Assembly: GCA_017516765.1 (NCBI GenBank)
Contig: JAFXBE010000019.1
Span: 1-64,000 of the forward strand
Direction: 5' to 3'
Length of the DNA: 64,000 nucleotides
From: Clostridia bacterium
Lineage (GTDB): Bacteria > Bacillota > Clostridia > Christensenellales > Aristaeellaceae
Shown piece by piece: positions 8,686 to 17,056 of this stretch. The notes under the pieces are model-generated. The model made no database searches, was not told the DNA's origin, and saw only the letters and a list, made by a program, of their open reading frames with translations. Positions within the stretch are counted from its first letter, which is position 1. Every line of letters starts with the position of its first letter. The position numbers were made by a program, and so were the translations under genes.

Positions 8686-8715
8686 ATTATACAGCATGCA
8701 GCGGCATACGGTCAA
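8686..8715 (-). promoter_or_regulatory. Sigma-A-type promoter for ribF-ecf-truA-degV-udk operon
   Basis: Minus strand TTGACC, 18-bp spacer, TATAAT, about 30 bp before the ribF start. Diverges from the plus-strand promoter at 8762-8790. Confidence 0.7.
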
Positions 8716-8761
8716 ACCCTGCGGGTGAAAAACGGCGAAAAACCAAACAGGCGCTTTTTCC

Positions 8762-8790
8762 TTGCGCTGCCGGTGCGCCAATGGTATAAT
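8762..8790 (+). promoter_or_regulatory. Sigma-A-type promoter for CE2-like esterase
   Basis: TTGCGC, 17-bp spacer, TATAAT, giving a leader of roughly 95 nt before the ATG at 8895. Confidence 0.65.
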
Positions 8791-8894
8791 CAATGCATTG
8801 CAAAGGATAGCTGTATGTAGGGTCATCGTTGCCGCCCGTTGGGCTGCGTACCGCATACCGCTTGCCGAACCTACAGAACTGGAGTGAATGTGTT

Positions 8895-9938
8895 ATGGTA
8901 CAATGCAGCATCAAATCCGGGAATATCCGTTTGCTGGGCCGTATGGATCTGTCGCAGGAGCCTGTCTGTCTGGACTGGACGGGCAGCGGTTTTGAGGTCA
9001 ATTTCAAGGGCGAAGAGCTGTGGGTAGAGCTGGAAGCCCCTGTGCGCAAGCCGGATATGTGGGTCTGTGCCGCTGTGGACGGGCATCCCATCACCCGTTT
9101 TCCTGTGCAGCAGGGACGGAACTGGTATCCGCTGGTGCTGGGCATGGATGCCGCCAACACCCGGCGCGTGACCCTGATGAAGGAAACTCAGGCCATGCCC
9201 GCTGCCCCCGAAGCCACCGTGATGCTGCACAGCCTTCGCTACGAGGGCGAATTGCTGCCCCTGCAGGAGCCCAAACTCCGCATTGAATTTATCGGCGACA
9301 GCCTTACCAGCGGCGAAGGCGCGCTTGCCCCCAAGGACAACGACGAATGGATCTCCCTCTGGTTCACCGCCTGTGGTAACTATCATCACTACGCTTGCGA
9401 AGCGCTGGGTGCAGAGCGGCGTGTGCTGTCCCAGAGCGGCTACGGCGTCAGCTGGGACTGGGAGATGAAGCCCGAGGGCAATATGAGCGAGGGCTACCGC
9501 AAGATCGCCGGAGTCATGAAGGGCGAAGCCGCCGAAAAACGCGGTTGTCAGAAGGATTACGACTTTTCCTCCTGGCAGGCGGATGTGGTCTGCATCCGTC
9601 TGCTGACCAACGATATCGGTGCGATCGTCAGCAAAGAGAAGGTTGAGGAACGCCGCGCCGAGCTGACCGATAACTGTGCTGCCTTTATCCGCACCATCCG
9701 GGAGTGCAATCCCAAGGCAAAAATCGTCTGGATTCTGCCTGACTCCCAGCGTCTGCCCAGGATCGCCGTGGATGCCGTAAACCGCTGCATGGCGGAGGGC
9801 ATCAGCGAGGTGAGCTGGCTTGTACTGCCCGATTATACCCAGGCGGATATGGGCGCACGCCAGCATCCCAACGCAGCTTACAATCAGCGCATCGGTCTGA
9901 TGCTGGCAGACTATCTGCGTGCCCTCACCGGCTGCTGA
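8895..9938 (+). CDS. SGNH/GDSL esterase, carbohydrate esterase family 2-like
   Basis: Probably removes acetyl groups from plant polysaccharides or oligosaccharides. 347 residues from ATG 8895 (GGAGTG, 8 nt away). The N-terminal ~125 residues resemble the jelly-roll domain of CE2 enzymes (WTGSGFEVNFKGEELWVELEA). The C-terminal SGNH domain has the nucleophile block FIGDSLTSGEG, a QSGYGVS block II, LLTND as block III and HPNAAYN carrying the catalytic His. The usual Gly of the GxND block III is Leu here. No signal peptide is visible, so it should act inside the cell on imported oligosaccharides. Monocistronic, with its own promoter and terminator. Confidence 0.82.
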   Translation: MVQCSIKSGNIRLLGRMDLSQEPVCLDWTGSGFEVNFKGEELWVELEAPVRKPDMWVCAAVDGHPITRFPVQQGRNWYPLVLGMDAANTRRVTLMKETQAMPAAPEATVMLHSLRYEGELLPLQEPKLRIEFIGDSLTSGEGALAPKDNDEWISLWFTACGNYHHYACEALGAERRVLSQSGYGVSWDWEMKPEGNMSEGYRKIAGVMKGEAAEKRGCQKDYDFSSWQADVVCIRLLTNDIGAIVSKEKVEERRAELTDNCAAFIRTIRECNPKAKIVWILPDSQRLPRIAVDAVNRCMAEGISEVSWLVLPDYTQADMGARQHPNAAYNQRIGLMLADYLRALTGC

Positions 9939-9950
9939 AACCGTTTGCAA

Positions 9951-9980
9951 ACGCCTGCGCCTCCTCACGCAGGCGTTTTC
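9951..9980 (+). terminator. Rho-independent terminator after CE2-like esterase
   Basis: ACGCCTGCG and CGCAGGCGT form a 9-bp stem with an 8-nt loop, followed by TTTTC. Confidence 0.8.
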
Positions 9981-10013
9981 CGGCTGAAATACCGTATTTT
10001 CGGGAGGCTGAAC

Positions 10014-10940
10014 ATGATCCTGCACACCGGCATGCGCACCGATATCCCCGCTTTCTATTCCCAATGGCTGTTGAACCGGCTGGATGAAGGATATGTACTG
10101 GTACGCAATCCGTTTGATCCTTCGGCGGTAACCCGGTACCGGCTGGATCCGTCCGTGGTGGATCTGCTCTGCTTCTGCACCAAAAATCCCGCGCCCATGC
10201 TGCCCCATCTGGATCGTCTATCGGCATACGGGCAGTACTGGTTCGTCACGATCACGCCCTACGGAACGGATGTCGAGCCCAATGTGCCGCCCAAGGAACA
10301 GGTTCTGGACAGCTTTCTCTCCCTTTCGGAAGCGCTGGGCGCACACCGGGTGGCGTGGCGGTACGATCCCGTTCTGATCCATGGCAGCTACACCGCCGCT
10401 TACCATCTGGAACAGTTCGAACGGATGGCGGAAACGTTGAAAGGCGCAACCGATACCTGCGTCATCAGCTTTGTGGATCTCTATGAAAAGGTAAAGCGTA
10501 ATTTTCCCGGGCTGATGCCGGTTCCCAATGCACAGCAGGCAAAGCTTACCGCTGAAATGGCTGCCATCGCCACCCGCTGTGGTATGGTGCTGAAAACCTG
10601 CGGCGAAGGGGAAAGCCTTGCTGCTTACGGCGCAGATGTCTCCGGCTGCATGACGGTCAGAACCTTCGAAAAAGCTTTGGGCGAGCGGCTGAAGCCCCCG
10701 CGTTTTCAGCGGCAGCGCAGGGAATGCGCCTGCTTTCTGGGCAGCGACATCGGCGCATACCACACCTGCTCCCACCTGTGCCGCTATTGCTATGCCAATG
10801 ACGATGCCGCCCTTGTATGCCACAACCGTCAGCGGCATGATCCGGCTTCCCCGTTTCTGATCGGCCACAGCATGCCCGGCGACCGCATCCGCGATGCTGT
10901 ACAGGAATCGTGGATCGACCGGCAGCTCAGTTTTTTATAA
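10014..10940 (+). CDS. DUF1848 family protein with C-terminal Cys-rich motif
   Basis: 308 residues. I place the start at ATG 10014, which follows GGGAGG with 6 nt; the earlier frame extends through the preceding terminator. Family landmarks: an N-terminal RTDIPAFYSQWLLNRLDEGYVLVRNP block, CTKNPAPML, and a C-terminal cluster (CACFLGSDIGAYHTC, then HLCRYCYAN) with five Cys that could bind an Fe-S cluster or metal. The RYCYAN stretch resembles motifs of SPL-like radical enzymes. The family has no established reaction. It stands alone between a terminator and the yceD promoter. Confidence 0.75.
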   Translation: MILHTGMRTDIPAFYSQWLLNRLDEGYVLVRNPFDPSAVTRYRLDPSVVDLLCFCTKNPAPMLPHLDRLSAYGQYWFVTITPYGTDVEPNVPPKEQVLDSFLSLSEALGAHRVAWRYDPVLIHGSYTAAYHLEQFERMAETLKGATDTCVISFVDLYEKVKRNFPGLMPVPNAQQAKLTAEMAAIATRCGMVLKTCGEGESLAAYGADVSGCMTVRTFEKALGERLKPPRFQRQRRECACFLGSDIGAYHTCSHLCRYCYANDDAALVCHNRQRHDPASPFLIGHSMPGDRIRDAVQESWIDRQLSFL

Positions 10941-10966
10941 TGGAGAACGCAGCCGAAAGACCCCAC

Positions 10967-10995
10967 TTGCCACTGCTGAACAGGTGTGATAAGAT
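10967..10995 (+). promoter_or_regulatory. Candidate promoter for yceD
   Basis: TTGCCA, 17-bp spacer, TAAGAT, some 70 bp before the yceD start at 11066. Confidence 0.45.
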
Positions 10996-11065
10996 GAAGC
11001 TGCGGCAGAGCTTCTGCCCGTATGCAGAATATCCAAAACATGCCGATCAAGACAGGAGAAATGAT

Positions 11066-11584
11066 ATGTATCTGGATGTATCAAGAGGCTTTGTTTCTCA
11101 GGAAACGGCTTTCCCCTTCGATGCCGTGGTAGAATTGCCCCCGCAGGAGGTGTGCGGCGAAACTGTTACTTTCGATCCCGTAAGGCTGGTGGGTAAGTAT
11201 ACCGTCTATGAAGATGCCGTTGTGCTGGAGGGCGAGCTGGAAACCGTCGCCCACGGTGCCTGCAGCGTATGTATGGAGCCTGCACAGGCAAAGATCGAAG
11301 TGACTTTTTCCGAACGTTTCCGCAAGGATGCCAACGAGGAAGAGGATGATTGCTTCCTTTACGAGGGCAAGAAGCTGCCTCTGGAGCACATGACGCTTAC
11401 CCTTGTGCTGCTCAACACCCCCATGCGTTTCGACTGCGGCACCGGCTGCACCCCCGCCGTGGAGCTGAAGCCTTGGAACGAAGCCGAAAAAGTCTGGGCG
11501 GAAGATGGCGAAGAGACGCAGGATACCTACCGTCCCTTCGAAGGGCTCAAAGACTTGCTGGGCAATGAACCCTCCGAGCAGTAA
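11066..11584 (+). CDS. yceD: YceD/DUF177 family protein, ribosome-related
   Basis: 172 residues. The ATG at 11066 follows ACAGGAGAA; upstream residues in the same frame are not family-like. DUF177 landmarks: LVGKYTVYEDAVVLEGELETVAHGACSVCMEPA with a CxxC pair, and LTLVLLNTPMRFDCGTGC with a second Cys pair, probably a metal site. YceD genes usually precede rpmF, as here, and have been linked to 23S rRNA accumulation and ribosome biogenesis. Acidic C-terminus. The two genes are separated by about 300 bp with a second strong promoter. Confidence 0.85.
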   Translation: MYLDVSRGFVSQETAFPFDAVVELPPQEVCGETVTFDPVRLVGKYTVYEDAVVLEGELETVAHGACSVCMEPAQAKIEVTFSERFRKDANEEEDDCFLYEGKKLPLEHMTLTLVLLNTPMRFDCGTGCTPAVELKPWNEAEKVWAEDGEETQDTYRPFEGLKDLLGNEPSEQ

Positions 11585-11647
11585 AATGCACCTTCCGGGT
11601 ATGCGGGAAGTTTTTCCTGCAACCTGTCATAAAACCTCAGAAAAGTC

Positions 11648-11676
11648 TTGACAAAGCCAGAATACCATCATATAAT
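11648..11676 (+). promoter_or_regulatory. Consensus sigma-A promoter for rpmF
   Basis: TTGACA, 17-bp spacer, TATAAT, a perfect consensus. It lies 210 bp before the rpmF start, so rpmF has its own promoter and a long leader. Confidence 0.85.
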
Positions 11677-11682
11677 ACGAAA

Positions 11683-11886
11683 TGGTCACACTGTAACGGT
11701 GTATCCGTATGCACCGTACCCTATGCAGTGTCGCCGGAGCAAACCATTGCTTGCTGACCGGGATCGATGCGGAAAGCGGTTGCACCTTGCAGCATCTGCT
11801 ACTCTTCAGCCCGGAAACACATTCGCGAAAGCGGACGATTTGAATCCCGGAACACCATCCGGGGGACGGAATGAGGAGGTGTAACT
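11683..11886 (+). promoter_or_regulatory. Long 5' leader of rpmF, possible regulatory RNA
   Basis: About 200 nt between the inferred transcription start and rpmF. Two small hairpins are visible: ACGGTG/CACCGT near 11696-11720 and CCCGGA/TCCGGG near 11847-11864, the latter ending about 12 nt before the SD (AGGAGG). I recognise no known riboswitch or r-protein leader. No convincing reading frame with an SD is inside it. Confidence 0.4.
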
Positions 11887-12081
11887 ATGGCTCTTCCCAA
11901 GGGAAAAGTGTCCAAGGCCCGCGGCCGCAGCCGTCGCGCCAACTGGAAGCTGAGCCTGCCCGGCATCGTGGAATGCCCGCAGTGCCACGAAAAGAAGCTC
12001 GCCCACCGCGTGTGCAAGAATTGCGGTTACTATAACGGCGTGCAGGTCATCGACATGACCGAGAAGAAGGAGAACGAGTAA
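11887..12081 (+). CDS. rpmF: 50S ribosomal protein L32
   Basis: 64 residues, usual length. Basic N-terminus [20 protein letters not shown], then a zinc ribbon of two CxxC pairs (CPQC at ~30-33 and CKNC at ~43-46). Structural protein of the large subunit. Follows AATGAGGAGGTGTAACT. The zinc-binding form is present, so this copy would be the zinc-dependent version. Confidence 0.97.
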   Translation: MALPKGKVSKARGRSRRANWKLSLPGIVECPQCHEKKLAHRVCKNCGYYNGVQVIDMTEKKENE

Positions 12082-12100
12082 TCGCCTTCTTCCCATACAG

Positions 12101-12132
12101 GGCTGCTTGGTAAAACATCAAGCAGCCTTGTG
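12101..12132 (+). terminator. Terminator after rpmF
   Basis: GGCTGCTTG and CAAGCAGCC form a 9-bp stem with a 9-nt loop, followed by TTGTGT. The T-tract is weak. Confidence 0.55.
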
Positions 12133-12139
12133 TATATCT

Positions 12140-12380
12140 GCCCCGGGAACAAGAGGAGTACGCAAACCGCCGCCTCAGAGAGAAGCGTCCACCGGCTGAA
12201 AGACGCTTCGGCAACAGCGTTTTGCAGAAGGTCGCTTGGGAGGGCGCATGGGCGAAACAGCAGTAGCCCGGCCGTGTGCGCACGTTACAGCGCAAAGAGG
12301 CAGCACAGCTGTGCTGCGAAATAAGGTGGTACCACGGAGCCATTCCGTCCTTTGCGGGCAGAATGGCTCCGTTTTCTTTA
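12140..12380 (+). promoter_or_regulatory. T-box riboswitch, valine-specific, controlling valS
   Basis: The conserved T-box AAGGTGGTACCACG is at 12323-12336, directly followed by an intrinsic terminator: stem CGGAGCCATTC/GAATGGCTCCG (12335-12371), then TTTTC. In Stem I the loop-E halves AGTA (12157-12160) and GAA (12227-12229) bracket the specifier loop. GAA is followed by one base and then GTC (12231-12233), a Val codon, matching the GAA-N-specifier arrangement of known T-boxes. Uncharged tRNA-Val should stabilise the antiterminator and permit transcription of the small membrane protein gene and valS. Confidence 0.92.
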
Positions 12381-12411
12381 TCGGCGTTATTACAGGAAGG
12401 GAGGCGATGCG

Positions 12412-12621
12412 ATGAACTGGGATCAGATCTTTTCCCGGTTAAGTGTCACGGGCGTTACGGCATTGCTTTGCGGCGCATTGGTTTGCCTGTATGCCACAAA
12501 GCTGGTTCGGTTCATCTTCCGGGAACGGGGCGAAAGGCTTGTGCTCCCGGTTCGGCTGGCAGGGCTTGCGCTGGCAGTATTCGGCGTCATCGTCCTGCTG
12601 GACTTTATACCCGGTTTATAA
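12412..12621 (+). CDS. Small two-helix membrane protein between T-box and valS
   Basis: 69 residues from ATG 12412, preceded by AGGAAGGGAGG. Two hydrophobic stretches (residues ~13-32 and ~45-66) separated by a basic loop containing RFIFRERGER, so probably two membrane helices with a cytoplasmic loop. No Cys and no known motif. It lies downstream of the T-box terminator and 37 bp before valS, so it should be induced by valine starvation together with valS. I do not recognise a family. Confidence 0.65.
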   Translation: MNWDQIFSRLSVTGVTALLCGALVCLYATKLVRFIFRERGERLVLPVRLAGLALAVFGVIVLLDFIPGL

Positions 12622-12658
12622 ATAACAGCAACAAACCATCAGAACGGAGGAAATAACA

Positions 12659-15382
12659 ATGGCTGATATGCAGGAATTCAGCATGGAAAAAGTGTATGCC
12701 CCTCAGGAGATCGAGGATAAGCTCTACAAGATGTGGGAAGAGAGCGGCGCCTTTATCGCTAAGCGCGAAGAAGGCAAGAAGCCCTTTACCATCGTAATGC
12801 CGCCCCCCAACATCACCGGTCAGCTGCACATGGGTCATGCCATGGACTGCCTCTTGCAGGATGCGCCCATCCGCTACCACCGCATGAAGGGCGATCCCAC
12901 CCTGTGGCTGCCCGGTACCGACCATGCCGCCATCGCTACCGAAGTTAAGATCGTGGAAGCTATGGCCAAGGAAGGTCTTACCAAGGAAAGCCTTGGCCGC
13001 GAAAAGTTCCTGGAGCGCGCCTGGGAGTGGAAGAAGGAATACGGCGGACGCATTGTTAACCAGCAGCGCCGCATGGGTATCAGCTGCGACTGGAGCCGCG
13101 AACGCTTCACCATGGACGAAGGCTGCTCCAAGGCTGTGCGCGAGACCTTCTGCCGCCTGTACGAAAAAGGACTTATTTACCGTGGTAACCGTCTGGTCAA
13201 CTGGTGCCCTGAGTGCCAGTCCGCCATTTCCGATGCGGAAGTGGAGCATAAGGAAATGGAAGGTAACTTCTGGCATCTGCTCTACCCGGTAAAGGAAACC
13301 GGCGAAATGCTGGAGCTTGCCACCACCCGTCCCGAAACCATGCTGGGCGATACCGCTGTGGCCATCAACCCCGACGACCCCCGCTATGCTCATCTGCACG
13401 GCTGCCACGTGGTGCTGCCCCTCATCAATAAAGAGATCCCCATCGTGTGCGACGAACATGCCGATATGGAAAAGGGCACCGGCGTGGTAAAGATCACCCC
13501 CGCTCACGACCCCAACGACTACGAAGTGGGTCAGCGGCACAACCTGCCCCTGGTGCGCGTGTTCACCTACGACGGTCACATGACCGGCGCGGCTGACCGG
13601 GCTGCCTACGAAGAGCTGCTGGCCTCCGGCGCAGCGGGCAAGAACGAGCCCGAGGTGCTGGATTGCGGCAAGTATGCCGGCATGACCACCGCCGAAGCCC
13701 GCAAGGCCATTGTTGCCGACCTGACCGAGTTGGGTCTGCTCAAGGCCATGGAGCCCCTCAAGCACGAGGTGGGCGTGTGCTACCGCCACTCCAAGACCGC
13801 TATCGAGCCCATGGTGTCCAAGCAGTGGTTCGTGGATATGAAGCCCCTTGCCAAGCCCGCCATCGAGGCTGTAACCAGCGGCAAGACCCAGTTTGTGCCC
13901 GAGCGCTTTACCAAGCAGTACATGAACTGGATGGAAAACATCCGCGACTGGTGCATCAGCCGTCAGCTGTGGTGGGGCCACCGCATCCCCGTGTGGTACT
14001 GCCAGGATTGCGGCGAAATGATGGTGCTCCGCGAGGATCCCACCTGCTGCGTGGGGTGCGGCAGCAAGAACATCCATCAGGATGAAGACGTGCTGGATAC
14101 CTGGTTCTCTTCCGCTCTGTGGCCCTTCTCCACGCTGGGCTGGCCGGAGCAGACCGAAGACCTGAAGTATTTCTATCCCACCGACGTGCTGGTGACCGGC
14201 TACGACATTATCACCTTCTGGGTAAGCCGTATGATCACCTGCGGCGTGGAGGAGATGGGCGAGACCCCCTTCAAGACTGTGCTCATCCATGGTCTGGTGC
14301 GCGACGAGCAGGGCCGCAAGATGTCCAAGAGCCTTGGCAACGGTGTGGATCCCCTGCAGGTGGTGGAAAAGTACGGCGCCGATGCGCTGCGCTTCTCCCT
14401 CGCCATGGGCGTAAGCCCCGGAAACGACACCCGCTATTCCGACGAGAAGGTGGAGAGCGCACGTAACTTCGCCAACAAGATCTGGAATGCCAGCCGTTTC
14501 GTGCTCATGAACACCCAGACCCGCGAGGCCATCGACCCCGCCAAGCTGCAACTGCCCGATAAGTGGATCCTGAGCCGCCTGAACAAGGTGATCACCGAGA
14601 TCTCCGCCCACATGGAAGACGGCGACTTCGGCATTGCAGCCCAGAACATTTACGATTTCGCCTGGAGCGAATTCTGCGACTGGTACATCGAACTGAGCAA
14701 GGGCCGCCTGATGGGCGAGGACGAAGAGCAGAAGAACAATGTGCGCGGCGTGCTCATCTATACGCTGGAAGCCATTCTCAAGCTGCTGCATCCCTTCATG
14801 CCCTTCCTGACCGAGGAAGTGTACCAGTACCTGCCCGCCCACGAAGGCATGCTCATCACCGCCAAGTGGCCCGAGGTGAAGGCAGAGTACGCCTTCGAGA
14901 CCGAAGAACGCCAGATGGAAGGCCTGATGGAGATCATCCGCGCCATCCGCAACCTGCGCGCCGAAATGAACGTGCAGGCCGGCAAGCGCACCCACGTGAC
15001 CCTGATCCCCGAAGCCGGCTGGGAGGAGACCCTTGCCATGGCCGAGCCCTATCTGCAGCGTCTTGCTTATGTAAGCGATGCTGCCATCGGCGGCAAGGAT
15101 GCCCTTGCAGGCGAAAAGGTGGTCAGCGCTGTGTGCGCCGCGGGCGAGCTGCGTATCCCCCTGGGCGACCTGGTGGATATCGGCAAGGAGATCGCCCGTC
15201 TGGAGAAGGAACTGAAGAACCTTGAAGGCGAGATCGCCCGCGCCAAGGGCAAGCTGAGCAATCAGGGCTTCCTGTCCAAGGCTCCCGCCCAGCTGGTGGA
15301 GCAGGAGCGGGAAAAGCTCAAGACCAACGAAAGCATGCTGGAGTCTCTGGCAGCCCGCATCGCGGAGCTGAAGCAGGCTTAA
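12659..15382 (+). CDS. valS: Valyl-tRNA synthetase
   Basis: Charges tRNA-Val. 907 residues, typical for bacterial ValRS. The class I HIGH motif is HMGH at ~57-60 (PPPNITGQLHMGHAMD), KMSKS at ~553-557 (GRKMSKSLGNG). The editing domain holds TTRPETMLGDTAVAI, and a Cys-rich zinc-binding insert (CQDC ... CCVGC) follows HRIPVWY. The C-terminal coiled coil (IARLEKELKNLEGEIARAKGKL) is present. SD GGAGG precedes the ATG. Controlled by the Val T-box upstream. Confidence 0.98.
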   Translation: MADMQEFSMEKVYAPQEIEDKLYKMWEESGAFIAKREEGKKPFTIVMPPPNITGQLHMGHAMDCLLQDAPIRYHRMKGDPTLWLPGTDHAAIATEVKIVEAMAKEGLTKESLGREKFLERAWEWKKEYGGRIVNQQRRMGISCDWSRERFTMDEGCSKAVRETFCRLYEKGLIYRGNRLVNWCPECQSAISDAEVEHKEMEGNFWHLLYPVKETGEMLELATTRPETMLGDTAVAINPDDPRYAHLHGCHVVLPLINKEIPIVCDEHADMEKGTGVVKITPAHDPNDYEVGQRHNLPLVRVFTYDGHMTGAADRAAYEELLASGAAGKNEPEVLDCGKYAGMTTAEARKAIVADLTELGLLKAMEPLKHEVGVCYRHSKTAIEPMVSKQWFVDMKPLAKPAIEAVTSGKTQFVPERFTKQYMNWMENIRDWCISRQLWWGHRIPVWYCQDCGEMMVLREDPTCCVGCGSKNIHQDEDVLDTWFSSALWPFSTLGWPEQTEDLKYFYPTDVLVTGYDIITFWVSRMITCGVEEMGETPFKTVLIHGLVRDEQGRKMSKSLGNGVDPLQVVEKYGADALRFSLAMGVSPGNDTRYSDEKVESARNFANKIWNASRFVLMNTQTREAIDPAKLQLPDKWILSRLNKVITEISAHMEDGDFGIAAQNIYDFAWSEFCDWYIELSKGRLMGEDEEQKNNVRGVLIYTLEAILKLLHPFMPFLTEEVYQYLPAHEGMLITAKWPEVKAEYAFETEERQMEGLMEIIRAIRNLRAEMNVQAGKRTHVTLIPEAGWEETLAMAEPYLQRLAYVSDAAIGGKDALAGEKVVSAVCAAGELRIPLGDLVDIGKEIARLEKELKNLEGEIARAKGKLSNQGFLSKAPAQLVEQEREKLKTNESMLESLAARIAELKQA

Positions 15383-15452
15383 GCATTACACAAACGACGG
15401 CGGACGGGCTGTGCCCGTTCGCCTCGTTCCGTACCTGCAGGGAGGATAAGCC

Positions 15453-16079
15453 ATGTCGCTCCAAGTACTGATCGGAACCACCAACCCATCCAAGCTGCGT
15501 ATGTTCGAAGAGTGGCTGGGGGAGTATCCGGTTCGTTTTGTTACCCTTTCCGATCTGGGCATTACCGACGAGCCGCCGGAAACCGGAAATACCCCTGTCG
15601 ATAATGCCCGGCTGAAGGCGGAGTATTACGGCAGGTATGCCGACTATTGCATCTGTCAGGACAGCGGGTTGTATCTGGATGCTCTGCCGCTGGACGATCC
15701 CCGCCAGCCCGGGCTGCACATCCGCACCCCGCAGGGCATACGGCTGGACGATGAAGAAATGATCGCCTACTATTCCGCTCTGGCGGGTACGCTTGGCGGC
15801 AAGGCGATGGCGTATTATCTGGACGGCTTTGCCGTCAAAACGCCGGTTGGCATCAGCACCTATATGAAAACCCCGGAGGAAGCCCGCAGCGGCGCATTCT
15901 GGCTTACCGACAAGCCTCATGAAAAACGCCGCCCCGGTTGGCCGCTGGATTCCATTTCGCTGATGCCCGACGGCAGCTATTTTCTGGATCATCAGTACAA
16001 GCTCAAGTCCAAACCCTGCAACGATATCCAAACCAAAAAAGCGTGGGTCCGCTTTCTGGCGGATGCACTGGGACTTTGA
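15453..16079 (+). CDS. HAM1/RdgB-family nucleoside triphosphate pyrophosphatase-like protein
   Basis: Predicted house-cleaning enzyme hydrolysing non-canonical purine NTPs. 208 residues. HAM1 landmarks are recognisable but divergent: N-terminal GTTNPSKLRMFEEWL, ETGNTPVDNARLKAEYY (usual ETGxTFxENAxxKA), and CQDSGLYLDAL (usual ADDSGLxVDAL; here Cys-Gln replace Ala-Asp). The C-terminal RPGWPLDSISL replaces the usual SHR block. The substitutions suggest an altered substrate. It follows valS by 70 bp, with an SD of GGGAGG, and precedes rsmH by 14 bp. Confidence 0.75.
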   Translation: MSLQVLIGTTNPSKLRMFEEWLGEYPVRFVTLSDLGITDEPPETGNTPVDNARLKAEYYGRYADYCICQDSGLYLDALPLDDPRQPGLHIRTPQGIRLDDEEMIAYYSALAGTLGGKAMAYYLDGFAVKTPVGISTYMKTPEEARSGAFWLTDKPHEKRRPGWPLDSISLMPDGSYFLDHQYKLKSKPCNDIQTKKAWVRFLADALGL

Positions 16080-16093
16080 TCCCCGGAGGAAGA

Positions 16094-17038
16094 ATGGAAA
16101 ATTCAGGTTTTCACCATATCCCGGTTCTCTTTGACGAGGTTATGGAATGGATGGATCCTCAGCCCGACGGCGTGTATGCCGACGGCACCCTTGGTGGCGG
16201 CGGGCACAGCGAAGGCATTCTGCGTCTGTCCGGCGGCACTGCCTCGCTCTACGGCATCGACAGGGATGAGGAAGCCATCGCCGCAGCCTCTGCAAGACTG
16301 AAGGACTATCCGGGCTTTCGCGCCATTCACGGTAATTTCCATGATGCCAAAGAACTGCTCGCCAAAGCCGGTGCGCCGCTGCTGAACGGCGCGCTGCTGG
16401 ATCTGGGCGTTTCCAGCCATCAGTTGGATGTGGGGGAGCGGGGCTTCAGCTACCACGAGGATGCGCCGCTGGATATGCGGATGGATCGCTCCGCCGGTAT
16501 GACCGCTGCCGAGTATCTGGCCCAAGTGTCCGAAGCGGAATTCCGCCGTATTCTGACCGACTACGCCGAAGAAAAGTGGGCAGCCCGCATCGCTCAGATC
16601 TTTGTGGAAAAGCGGGCGCAGAAGCCCATCCTCACTACCGGCGATCTGGTCGCCGTGGTGGATGCAGCCATTCCCAAGGCTGTGCGCCGCAAGGATGACG
16701 GGCATCCCGCCCGCCGCACCTTTCAGGCGGTGCGTATCGCCGTAAACGATGAGCTTGCCCCCCTGGAGAAAGCGCTGGAGGATTTTGTTTCCCTGCTGGC
16801 ACCCGGCGGCAGACTGCTGGTGATCACCTTCCATTCGCTGGAGGATCGTATTACCAAAAACACCTTCCGCCGTTTGCAGAACCCCTGCACCTGCCCGCCC
16901 AAAATGCCGGTATGCGTCTGCGGCAAAAAACCGCTGGGTAAGGCTTTGGCAGGCGGCGCGGTCAAACCCTCCAAAACCGAGACCGAAGACAATGTGCGCG
17001 CCCGCAGCGCAAAGCTGCGTGTGTTTGAACGCAGATAA
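16094..17038 (+). CDS. rsmH: 16S rRNA (cytosine(1402)-N4)-methyltransferase
   Basis: Methylates N4 of C1402 in the P-site of 16S rRNA. 314 residues from ATG 16094 (SD GGAGGAAGA). SAM-binding motif YADGTLGGGGHSEGIL (~26-41), LLDLGVSSHQLD, GFSYHEDAPLDMRMD, and the C-terminal VITFHSLEDRITKNTFR and Cys-rich CTCPPKMPVCVCG segment are diagnostic. In most bacteria rsmH heads the dcw division cluster; here it lies outside it, 18 bp before rsmI, whose product modifies the same nucleotide. Confidence 0.97.
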   Translation: MENSGFHHIPVLFDEVMEWMDPQPDGVYADGTLGGGGHSEGILRLSGGTASLYGIDRDEEAIAAASARLKDYPGFRAIHGNFHDAKELLAKAGAPLLNGALLDLGVSSHQLDVGERGFSYHEDAPLDMRMDRSAGMTAAEYLAQVSEAEFRRILTDYAEEKWAARIAQIFVEKRAQKPILTTGDLVAVVDAAIPKAVRRKDDGHPARRTFQAVRIAVNDELAPLEKALEDFVSLLAPGGRLLVITFHSLEDRITKNTFRRLQNPCTCPPKMPVCVCGKKPLGKALAGGAVKPSKTETEDNVRARSAKLRVFERR

Positions 17039-17056
17039 GGAAAAGGAAGGTATACC

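Noticed and set aside
11648..11884. 78-codon frame between yceD and rpmF
   Set aside because: Its first codon is the -35 box of the rpmF promoter, and no SD precedes any internal start. Treated as leader RNA.
12605..14995. Long minus-strand frame of about 800 codons
   Set aside because: Antisense to valS; His/Gly/Leu-rich composition typical of a shadow frame.
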